Assembly: GCF_025154055.1 (NCBI RefSeq)
Contig: NZ_JAOALK010000018.1
Location: 1 to 64,000 of the forward strand
DNA length: 64,000 nucleotides
Origin: Aquibacillus koreensis
GTDB taxonomy: Bacteria > Bacillota > Bacilli > Bacillales > Amphibacillaceae
Direction: 5' to 3'
This document shows, piece by piece, positions 26,413 through 33,427 of this stretch; the stretch's first letter is position 1; each line of letters opens with the position of its first letter. The notes under the pieces are model-generated. The model was not told where the DNA came from. It saw only the letters and a list, made by a program, of their open reading frames with translations, and ran no database searches. The position numbers and the translations under genes were made by a program.

Positions 26413-27102
26413 GTGGAAGAGTTTAATTGGCATAAGGAAGCGAAAGAACGTTGGGATGAACGAGCTGATTTTTGGAATCAAAGTAGTGAGGATATGTGGG
26501 AACGTGGAATCAGAAAATCCATTATCCCTTTTATTGAAAAGCACTTCCCTAAAGGCAGTTATGTGGCGGATTTAGGTTGTGGCGATGGTTTTGGAACATT
26601 AAAATTACATGAAGCAGGATACAGGGTTGTTGGCGTAGACTTATCGGATGAAATGATTTTGAAAGCGAAGAATAGAGTAGAAGACATTGCGTTTTTCCAA
26701 GGTGACCTATTACAACTCCCATTTCAAAATGACGCGTTTACAGGCTTAATGGCCATCAATTCATTGGAATGGACAGAGAAACCTTTGAAAGGATTAAACG
26801 AAATGAGAAGAGTCTTGCAATCTGGACATCTTCTTTGTTTAGGATTACTCGGTCCAACTGCTCATCCAAGAAAAAACAGTTATCGTCGTCTTTATAATGA
26901 GCCAGTTATTTGCAACACGATGATGCCATGGGAGTTTGAGCAATTAGCAGTAGAGAATGGATGGGAAGTAATGGATGGTGTTGGAATATACCGAGGTGCA
27001 GTGGACGAAAACAAAATCGAACACTATCCGAAAGAACTAAAACAATCACTAACGTTTATGTGGCTGTTTATGTTGCGCAAGAAAGAAGAAAAGCGCCTCT
27101 AA
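26413..27102 (+). CDS. Class I SAM-dependent methyltransferase
   Basis: This 229-residue protein shows motif I VADLGCGDGFG (about 56-66), VVGVDLSDEM with the acidic ribose-binding residue, the FFQGDLLQLPF motif II region and INSLEWTEKP. This is the UbiE/YcgJ-like Methyltransf_11 class; the acceptor substrate is unknown. GTG 26413 follows GAGGTG by seven bases. It is a single gene whose terminator overlaps the stop codon. Confidence 0.85.
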   Translation: MEEFNWHKEAKERWDERADFWNQSSEDMWERGIRKSIIPFIEKHFPKGSYVADLGCGDGFGTLKLHEAGYRVVGVDLSDEMILKAKNRVEDIAFFQGDLLQLPFQNDAFTGLMAINSLEWTEKPLKGLNEMRRVLQSGHLLCLGLLGPTAHPRKNSYRRLYNEPVICNTMMPWEFEQLAVENGWEVMDGVGIYRGAVDENKIEHYPKELKQSLTFMWLFMLRKKEEKRL

Positions 27103-27128
27103 GTTGATAATTAGAGGTGCTTTTCTTT
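27089..27128 (+). terminator. Terminator overlapping the methyltransferase stop
   Basis: AAAAGCGCCTCTAA pairs with TTAGAGGTGCTTTT. The final codons and stop of the gene form the left arm. Confidence 0.85.
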
Positions 27129-27187
27129 CAGGAAGACTATAAAATAAATCGCGCATTCTAAAAACAAATGATTACACACCGACAAGC

Positions 27188-27217
27188 TAGGACGGTGGGA
27201 CAGGTAGCATGTCCTAA
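27188..27217. repeat. GGGACA-family repeat (degenerate copy)
   Basis: TAGGAC ... GTGGGACAGG ... GTCCTA has the outer arms of the family with a shortened inner part. It is free-standing between two genes. Confidence 0.5.
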
Positions 27218-27356
27218 AATAAGCATTCTAGTTTGTTGCTAAATTGTGAACATCATCAAACGTCAGGTTATGTTAGTAAAAGTATGATAAAGTAGTTACT
27301 GTATTTATTCTTACTAGTATTTATTGTTGTAATTTGTTGTAGGAGGACAATCAGGT

Positions 27357-28181
27357 ATGAATTTGGAAGGGACATTTCGTGGAGTTGGAGAAGCCGAACT
27401 CTATTATCGTATAATAAAGCCTACTAGTAGGCCAAAAGCTAAAGTAATTGTCGTACATGGTCACGGAGATCATAGTGGCGGGTTATATAATCTATTAAAT
27501 AGCTTAATTGAGCATCAATTTAGTGTATATGCTCTTGATCTAAGAGGGCATGGAAAAAGCACAGGTATTCGCGGGTTTATTCGTAATTGGGGAGAATATC
27601 GAGGAGACTTGGAGGCTTTTCGGAATATAGTAGATCAGGAAGATTCTGATTTGCCTGTATTTTTAATTGGACATAGCCTTGGTGGGATAGTATGCCTGGA
27701 TTACGCTTTAGCTTTTCAAGAAAATATAGCAGGGATCATTACGATCGCACCTGCTGTATCTTATGAAATGAAATGGGGCGAAAAAATCCTCGTTTCTATT
27801 ATGTCTCGAATAAAACCTGATTACACGATTGAAGATACAACAAACGGGCATTTATTAACAAAGGATCCAAAAAAAGCTGGTCAGTTCAGTACAGATCCTT
27901 TGCGTCATAATACAATTACCCCGGGCTTAGGTCGTGGTGTCATAATGACTATAAAAAATGTGATGAACCAGGCAAATACCATACAAGTTCCGTTATTATT
28001 ACAATTAGGAGTCGATGATAACATTACTCCCCCAGGTAAGTTGCGTCAGTTCTTTAGTATGGTTGGTACGACAGATAAGTTAAAAATCGAATATGAAGGT
28101 ATGCGTCACAGACCATTTGATGATATCGGAAAAGAAAATTTTCTAAACGATATGATCAAATGGCTTGATGAACATATTTAG
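27357..28181 (+). CDS. Monoacylglycerol lipase-like alpha/beta hydrolase
   Basis: This 274-residue protein is of the Hydrolase_4 group (lysophospholipase/monoglyceride lipase). VHGHGDHSGGLYN forms the oxyanion region, LDLRGHGKSTG follows, GHSLGG is the nucleophile elbow (serine near 103), and the aspartate in GVDDNITPP and histidine in GMRHRPFDD complete the triad. It lacks a signal peptide and probably hydrolyses monoacylglycerols or lysophospholipids at the inner membrane face. AGGAGG precedes the ATG. It ends at a GGGACA-type terminator. Confidence 0.87.
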   Translation: MNLEGTFRGVGEAELYYRIIKPTSRPKAKVIVVHGHGDHSGGLYNLLNSLIEHQFSVYALDLRGHGKSTGIRGFIRNWGEYRGDLEAFRNIVDQEDSDLPVFLIGHSLGGIVCLDYALAFQENIAGIITIAPAVSYEMKWGEKILVSIMSRIKPDYTIEDTTNGHLLTKDPKKAGQFSTDPLRHNTITPGLGRGVIMTIKNVMNQANTIQVPLLLQLGVDDNITPPGKLRQFFSMVGTTDKLKIEYEGMRHRPFDDIGKENFLNDMIKWLDEHI

Positions 28182-28219
28182 TGGGACAGAGGGACAGGCC
28201 ACTCTGTCCCAATTTTTTT
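28180..28219 (+). terminator. GGGACA-family repeat acting as lipase terminator
   Basis: AGTGGGACAGAG pairs with CTCTGTCCCA, an inner GGGACAGG copy lies in the loop, and seven Ts follow. It starts at the stop codon. Confidence 0.75.
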
Positions 28220-28394
28220 ATGTTTTAGAGGTCGAAGGTAACAATTGATAGCAAGAAAATATATGTCGGATGTCGTTTTACTTTTACAAACTATATAAAT
28301 TCGGACAAGATGAGAGTTACCACCACAATCACAATTCCAACTTGGATAAGGCATCTGTTCCTCTTTCCCGCATGATTGCTTTTATACGCTGTGT
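28220..28394. other. Intergenic region, doubtful 58-codon minus-strand frame
   Basis: A minus-strand frame from ATG 28354 to about 28178 begins MPYPSWNCDCGGNSHLVRIY and has AAAGAGG six bases upstream. The Cys-x-Cys-Gly-Gly element hints at a metal site, but the frame ends inside the terminator repeat of the hydrolase gene and may be chance. Nothing else is supported here. Confidence 0.25.
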
Positions 28395-28583
28395 TTACTT
28401 TTGCATCGTGTTCACGTCATTTTCTATAAGTTCTGCTTTACTGTATTTTGCTTTTTCAAACAGGGAAATCACTTCTTTAGTCTCGCTTTCTACTTGTTTG
28501 TTCATGCTTCCCCATTTAATGAATGTTTCGTTATTAATATGTTCAAATCCGTTTCGCTTCCCATAATGAAGGAGATGTTCTAC
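28395..28583 (-). pseudogene. 3' fragment of a decayed gene
   Basis: Sixty-two codons on the minus strand read like real protein: VEHLLHYGKRNGFEHINN, then WGSMNKQVESETKEVISLF and a helical end NDVNTMQK before TAA. There is no start codon with a ribosome site, and an in-frame stop sits immediately upstream at 28584. A GGGACA-family repeat follows at 28590. It looks like the C-terminal part of a gene whose 5' part is lost. Family not recognised. Confidence 0.45.
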
Positions 28584-28588
28584 TCAAG

Positions 28589-28627
28589 TGGGTGTGTGGG
28601 ACAAGGTGCCTGTCTTCGTGTCTCACA
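28589..28627. repeat. GGGACA-family repeat beside a gene remnant
   Basis: GTGTGGGACAAGGTGCCTGT ... GTGTCTCACAC is a full-length copy with diverged right arm. It lies six bases from the broken end of the minus-strand gene fragment. Confidence 0.6.
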
Positions 28628-28723
28628 CATAACTTTTCGGACTATGGAAAAGGATTTACGCTTTCAGTGAAGAATATAATTAAAGGATGTAACTGTTTTC
28701 AAACTTCTGGAGGTGTTGTACTA

Positions 28724-29437
28724 ATGAAAAAAACTGCTTATATTACAGGTGCCGATCGTGGTCTAGGGTTGGCGCTTACAAAGGTGTTTCTGCAAAAGGA
28801 TTATAAGGTGTTTGCAGGTCGTTATATGCAAGAATGGCTTGAACTTGATGAATTGAAAAACGAATTTGGGGATGACTTGGATATTATTACGTTAGATGTT
28901 AATGATCAACAATCGGTTGATGCAGCTGCAAATTATATAAAAGATACATCTGGTCAATTAGATATCCTAGTAAATAATGCTGCTATTTACAAAGATCGTT
29001 CTGAAGATATATTTGGTGAGTTTCATTATGATGACATGAGGAAACTGTTTGAAACCAATGTATTTGGACCTTTACGTGTGTCAAAATCTGTTATTCCATT
29101 ATTAATGAAAGGGAAGGACAAAATGCTTGCGAATATATCATCTGAAGCAGCAAGCTTAGCAGATTCTTGGAGAAAAAAGGAATATGGTTATTCTATGTCT
29201 AAAACAGCTTTAAATATGCAACTAACAATCATGCAAAATCAATTAGAGGAACATGATATAAAGGTATTAGCATTCCATCCAGGATATGTAAGAACGTATA
29301 TCTTTGGTGAGTTCAACCCTGATGCAACCATAGACGCAATAGAATCAGCATCCGGTATTGTCGAACAAATATTAAAATTCCCGTCGATCGACGAACACAT
29401 GTATATTGATTATCAAGGCAACAAAATGAACTGGTAA
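28724..29437 (+). CDS. Short-chain dehydrogenase/reductase
   Basis: This 237-residue NAD(P)-dependent oxidoreductase has the cofactor motif TGADRGLG (about 8-15), the NNAA structural motif, the catalytic serine in NISSEAAS and the YSMSK tyrosine-lysine pair. It resembles carbonyl-reductase-like SDRs; the substrate is unknown. ATG 28724 is chosen because GGAGGTG lies upstream, whereas the longer frame from 28592 starts inside a repeat. A good terminator follows. Confidence 0.87.
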   Translation: MKKTAYITGADRGLGLALTKVFLQKDYKVFAGRYMQEWLELDELKNEFGDDLDIITLDVNDQQSVDAAANYIKDTSGQLDILVNNAAIYKDRSEDIFGEFHYDDMRKLFETNVFGPLRVSKSVIPLLMKGKDKMLANISSEAASLADSWRKKEYGYSMSKTALNMQLTIMQNQLEEHDIKVLAFHPGYVRTYIFGEFNPDATIDAIESASGIVEQILKFPSIDEHMYIDYQGNKMNW

Positions 29438-29472
29438 GAGCTGAGTGACCTTGTCCTACATCTAATCAACGC

Positions 29473-29512
29473 AAAAAGAACCCTACCATTTTTGGTTTGG
29501 GTTCTTTTTAAT
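29473..29512 (+). terminator. Terminator of the SDR gene
   Basis: Perfect 11-bp arms AAAAAGAACCC and GGGTTCTTTTT, rich in A on one side and T on the other, could serve both directions. Confidence 0.8.
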
Positions 29513-29555
29513 GTTAATTGGCGTGAATCATAAATAAAGCCCTGCCCCACGCTTC

Positions 29556-30122
29556 TTATCTCCTCCATCGTAGTAGTAACTTTGTGAATAGGTAAGCAGT
29601 GTATGCGATCGCAATATCTATTAAGAAAATATGAAACAATTGAAAACCTTTTTTAAGCTCGGCCATTTCTAAAATGTATATTTCAAATGCTGCTGTAGGG
29701 AATGCTAAAATAGCACTCAACAAAATGGCGTATAAAAAGAAGTTCTTATTTCTATTCGTACAATACTGGTATAAAAGTAAAAAAAATACAGGGATCACGG
29801 ATGCAGTCATATTAATGGCATTAGGAAAAGCAGGGCTGATAAAATAGGTATGAACAAATAAACGGTACCGTTCAAGTGCTATATCTGTGTAAGTCCAAAG
29901 AATATGGACAGTATATCCAAAGAAAAGCACTTCAAAAATTCGTGTGCGATCGACTTTGAAATAAAGTAACAGGAGGGGACTGATTAATAAAAACAGGACC
30001 ACCCAAAACTGCCATGTGTCAAATCCTGAGTAATCATTCCAATAGGATGATATAAGTGTGTTTAATTCTTCACCCTTTTCGGAAATTATTTGCCAGTATT
30101 CCCTATACTCCAATTCAATCAA
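29556..30122 (-). CDS. CBO0543-like integral membrane protein
   Basis: This 188-residue protein has five hydrophobic helices (about 37-57, 63-80, 98-117, 127-147 and 160-180) and the elements WQFWVVLFLLISPLLLLY and VDRTRIFEVLFFGYTVH. These recall the CBO0543 family of uncharacterised membrane proteins common in sporulating Firmicutes. No charged active-site motif is visible. The start has a weak ribosome site. No neighbour suggests a role. Confidence 0.65.
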   Translation of the reverse strand: MIELEYREYWQIISEKGEELNTLISSYWNDYSGFDTWQFWVVLFLLISPLLLLYFKVDRTRIFEVLFFGYTVHILWTYTDIALERYRLFVHTYFISPAFPNAINMTASVIPVFFLLLYQYCTNRNKNFFLYAILLSAILAFPTAAFEIYILEMAELKKGFQLFHIFLIDIAIAYTAYLFTKLLLRWRR

Positions 30123-30229
30123 CTCCTATAATATTCTCCTGTTGTCAGTTTTTACATAAAAGTTTGAATCATACATAAGAAATAGTTTGGAATTCAAAAA
30201 AACATGTTTTCTTTCAAATAGGAAAATAA

Positions 30230-30262
30230 ATGGGACGAGGTGTCTTTCCACTTGTTTCATTT
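30230..30262. repeat. GGGACA-family repeat (degenerate copy)
   Basis: ATGGGACGAGGTGTCTTTCC ... CTTGTTTCAT keeps the outer arms imperfectly. It lies between the CBO0543-like gene and the amidase gene. Confidence 0.4.
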
Positions 30263-30298
30263 TTATCAAACTAGCGATTGTAACGCGCTACCATCACT

Positions 30299-31075
30299 TC
30301 AATACAAGTCTATTCTCCGGTCTTCAAATACTGGGATTTTGCTTCGCACTTCGTCTACAAGTTCGGTTTCTAAAACTGCTGTCACGATGGATTCATTTTC
30401 GCTGGCTTCCTCTACGACATGCCCCCATGGGTCGATCACAATTGAGTGCCCACCAAACACATTAGCAGGATCACTACCAGATCGATTACAAGCGACGATA
30501 TAACACTGGTTTTCGATCGCTCTAGCAATCAGTAAATATTTCCAATGGTCTATTCTAGGCTTTGGCCATTCCGCACTTACAAAAATGATTTTCGCTCCCT
30601 CGACTGCATGCTTTCGGATCCATTCTGGGAAACGAATGTCGTAACAAATAAAACCTGCAGAAAGTACGCCAGCTAATGAAAATAAAGCTTTACTATTTCC
30701 TTCAATTAAGTGCTTATCTTCATCCATCAATCGAAATAAATGTGCTTTGCTATATTCATGTACTAGTTTACCGGTAGAATTGAACACCAACATTGTGTTA
30801 TTAACTTTTCCGCCCATACGTTTCGCGATAGATCCTGCAATTATATTGACGGTGTATTGTTCTGCTAAATTCGAAATGAACTTTATCGTATCCTGCGCAT
30901 CTTCATCCGCAATTTCGTCTAAACGGTTAAGATCATAACCAGTTGTCCAAAGTTCTGGGAGTATAAGAATATCGGGTTTGGAATCTACGGCTTGTTTAAT
31001 TAGCTGCTCCACTTTTTTATAGTTTTCTTTAGGATTACCAAATACAATGTCGTATTGGATCATGGATACTTTCAT
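30299..31075 (-). CDS. mtnU: Omega-amidase MtnU (nitrilase superfamily)
   Basis: This 258-residue protein matches B. subtilis MtnU (YkrU) along its length. The nitrilase catalytic triad is visible: Glu41 in LPELWTTGYDL, Lys110 in YSKAHLF and Cys144 in FICYDIRFPEW. MtnU removes the amide from 2-oxoglutaramate or 2-oxosuccinamate after the glutamine-dependent transaminase step of methionine salvage. The usual partners mtnK, mtnA and mtnE are not in this window, and I found no S-box leader upstream. It appears monocistronic. Confidence 0.9.
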   Translation of the reverse strand: MKVSMIQYDIVFGNPKENYKKVEQLIKQAVDSKPDILILPELWTTGYDLNRLDEIADEDAQDTIKFISNLAEQYTVNIIAGSIAKRMGGKVNNTMLVFNSTGKLVHEYSKAHLFRLMDEDKHLIEGNSKALFSLAGVLSAGFICYDIRFPEWIRKHAVEGAKIIFVSAEWPKPRIDHWKYLLIARAIENQCYIVACNRSGSDPANVFGGHSIVIDPWGHVVEEASENESIVTAVLETELVDEVRSKIPVFEDRRIDLY

Positions 31076-31314
31076 CGTCGTTACAGCTCCTTTGTTTTTG
31101 TTTTTACATTCTTCTGTTTAAGGTTTTAAGAAAAATGCTTTATTATTTCCAGGAAAGTAAACGTATTCTATTTTAATAATCCGATTAAAATTTTAAGATA
31201 TACCTCTACTTTATCATACATGCTAAGTCCCATAAAAAAGTCAATGGATAGGAAGTATAAATCAAGTACTTATACAGATAGTATTAATACTTAGTGAAAT
31301 AGGAGGTGAGATAA
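31076..31314. other. Divergent intergenic region
   Basis: The gap between mtnU (minus) and the CAP lipoprotein gene (plus) is A+T-rich, with no frame and no stable hairpin. An AGGAGGTGAG ribosome site for the right-hand gene marks its end. I could not assign promoters with confidence. Confidence 0.4.
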
Positions 31315-32076
31315 ATGTTGAAAAAATATGTGGGTATAGCGATGTTTACGTTGATCCTCTTTTTAGGAGCATGTAATACCAATGAGCAAGAGACGGGTAT
31401 GGATGATTGGCGACAAGATATTGAAACTCCTAGACAAGTCAATTTTGAAACTGGGCAAAGTTACTGGACTGATAAATCGGAAAAAAGAAACGAACAACCA
31501 GCGGAGAATGAAGATGAGAAAAGATATAGTGGCCTAGAGTACAATGCAAACACGGATAACACAAATGACAAGGCACACCAACCAAACCACAATCAATTTA
31601 AGAAGCGAGTGCCAAACCAACAAGCAAATGAGACGCAAAACGGCAAGCAGATGAATCAGGCAAATCAAAATACGGATAATAATCAGAATACAACGGATAT
31701 GAGTGACTTTCAAATGCAAGTGGTTGAGTTAACTAACCAAAAAAGACAAGAGAATGGTTTACCACCATTATCTGCCGATCAAGAACTAACGGAAGTTGCT
31801 CAAGTAAAAGCAAAAGATATGGCAGACAATAACTATTTCTCTCATACATCACCTACTTATGGTTCACCTTTTGATATGATGAATCAATTTGGAATTGACT
31901 ACACTTCAGCTTCAGAAAACATTGCAGCTGGACAGACAACTCCTGAAGAAGTAGTAAGAGGATGGATGAATAGTGAAGGGCATAGAAAGAATATCCTTAG
32001 CAATAAATCAACGCATATAGGTGTAGGTTTTTATGAAAATGGAAACCAATGGGTACAAATGTTTATACAAAAATAA
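31315..32076 (+). CDS. CAP/SCP-domain lipoprotein, YkwD-like
   Basis: This 253-residue lipoprotein has a signal with lipobox FLGAC (about 18-22), a low-complexity linker rich in N and Q (about 60-130), and a C-terminal CAP domain. CAP marks are VVELTNQKRQENGLPPL, FSHTSPTYGSPFDMM, ENIAAGQ and the EGHRKNIL histidine region. The layout is that of B. subtilis YkwD. CAP domains in bacteria are extracellular and of uncertain function. AGGAGGTG precedes the ATG, and a GGGACA-type hairpin terminates it. A second CAP protein lies at 44033. Confidence 0.87.
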   Translation: MLKKYVGIAMFTLILFLGACNTNEQETGMDDWRQDIETPRQVNFETGQSYWTDKSEKRNEQPAENEDEKRYSGLEYNANTDNTNDKAHQPNHNQFKKRVPNQQANETQNGKQMNQANQNTDNNQNTTDMSDFQMQVVELTNQKRQENGLPPLSADQELTEVAQVKAKDMADNNYFSHTSPTYGSPFDMMNQFGIDYTSASENIAAGQTTPEEVVRGWMNSEGHRKNILSNKSTHIGVGFYENGNQWVQMFIQK

Positions 32077-32078
32077 GA

Positions 32079-32114
32079 AAGTGGGACAGTGCGTATTGCC
32101 GCATTGTCCCACTT
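32079..32114 (+). terminator. GGGACA-family repeat acting as CAP gene terminator
   Basis: AAGTGGGACAGTGCG pairs with its complement at about 32100-32114 with one G-U pair. A T-rich stretch follows. Confidence 0.7.
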
Positions 32115-32236
32115 ATATTTGTTTTAGGCAAAATATGCCTGTCCACCTCCATTCCAAAACACATCTTTTGCTAAATAATGTGGGGTGTCATACGATATAT
32201 ATTTGAGTAAACGACATTGTACTGGAGATGACACAC

Positions 32237-33184
32237 GTGAGAGGTATTTTTGAAAGGAAATCATCGGTAATACTGATTGCCATTTTTTGTTCTGTTTTAT
32301 GGGGAAGTGCGTTTCCTGTTCTAAAGATTAGTTATGAAGAGTTACAAATGGATCCAGACGATGTAATTGCCAAAATTGTATTTGCGGGCATCCGATTTTT
32401 AATAGCAGGAGTGATTGTACTCGGTTTCCTACTCGTAAGTCGTCCGAAACGAATACTGGTCACTCGAAGACAATTTCTGGTGTTAATTATTTTAGGGGTT
32501 GTGCAAACAGCCTTACAATATTTTTTCTTTTATAATGGATTAGCAAAAGTGTCTGGGGTTCAAGGAGCAATACTAGCTTCAAGTGGCACTTTTTTCACGG
32601 TTATCTTAGCCCATTACTTTTATAAGAATGACCGGATGAATTGGAAAAAGACAATTGGACTTATTGCTGGCTTTACTGGAATAGCTATTGCCAACTGGGG
32701 ACAAGAACTTCAATTAAGCTTTCAGTGGGATGGAGAAGGTTATATGATCTTATCAGGCGTTACTAGTGCCATTGCAACGATTATGGCCAAAGAGCTCGCT
32801 ACCGGAATCCATCCTTTTGCAGTGACTGGTTGGCAATTAAGTCTGGGTGCGATCATTCTACTCCTCATTGGAATTCCACAAATTGGAGAAGGAGCAATTA
32901 CATTTACTCCCTTTGGATGGGGACTATTACTCTATTCTGCACTATTATCATCCATAGCGTTTGGTTTATGGTATTCACTATTAAAATTCAATTACGCCGG
33001 GGAAATTAGCATCTATAAATTTATTGTTCCAGTAAGTGGAACTGTATTGTCATCTATTTTTATACCTGGGGAACAATTGAACCTATTTATTATGCTATCG
33101 ATTGCGATGGTTGCAAGTGGTATTATTGTTATTAATTATAAAAATAAACAAACACAAAAAAGGAAGGACATCTCTACTAGCTAG
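32237..33184 (+). CDS. DMT-superfamily (EamA) transporter
   Basis: This 315-residue protein has ten membrane helices in two EamA halves (about 10-140 and 155-300). The first begins FCSVLWGSAFPVLKISYE, and AKVSGVQGAILASSGTF closes it. EamA proteins carry amino acids, nucleobases or other metabolites, usually outward; no substrate can be assigned. GTG 32237 is preferred because GGAG lies nine bases upstream and would overlap an ATG start at 32228. The terminator overlaps the stop codon. Confidence 0.82.
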   Translation: MRGIFERKSSVILIAIFCSVLWGSAFPVLKISYEELQMDPDDVIAKIVFAGIRFLIAGVIVLGFLLVSRPKRILVTRRQFLVLIILGVVQTALQYFFFYNGLAKVSGVQGAILASSGTFFTVILAHYFYKNDRMNWKKTIGLIAGFTGIAIANWGQELQLSFQWDGEGYMILSGVTSAIATIMAKELATGIHPFAVTGWQLSLGAIILLLIGIPQIGEGAITFTPFGWGLLLYSALLSSIAFGLWYSLLKFNYAGEISIYKFIVPVSGTVLSSIFIPGEQLNLFIMLSIAMVASGIIVINYKNKQTQKRKDISTS

Positions 33185-33198
33185 AGATGTCCTTTTTG
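33164..33198 (+). terminator. Terminator overlapping the EamA gene stop
   Basis: AAGGACATCTCTA pairs perfectly with TAGAGATGTCCTT and is followed by Ts. The stop codon lies in the loop. Confidence 0.85.
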
Positions 33199-33427
33199 CA
33201 TGTTTTTTGAGAACATCAAATCCATATGACAAATCTTTCTTAACAGAGCCTCAACATTGTGTCTCATAAAATGTAATATTTTTCATAGCATAAAAAAGGA
33301 ACATGACTCAATTTTGTAGAATTATGTCATTACCTGGTTATTAAAACATTGAATTATTCTTCATAGTTATATGATTGTGTAGGTTGTACATAATAAATGG
33401 AAGATAATAGACGTGAGGAGAATGAAT

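Noticed and set aside
28270-28723. Overlapping plus-strand frames before the SDR gene
   Set aside because: They are antisense to protein-like minus-strand text and have no start signals; the SDR starts at 28724 with a strong ribosome site.
30187-30503. Plus-strand frames overlapping the end of mtnU
   Set aside because: Mostly antisense to mtnU and running through a degenerate repeat; no ribosome site.
31076-31314. S-box (SAM riboswitch) upstream of mtnU
   Set aside because: Methionine salvage genes often have one, but the conserved S-box segments are absent on the minus strand here.
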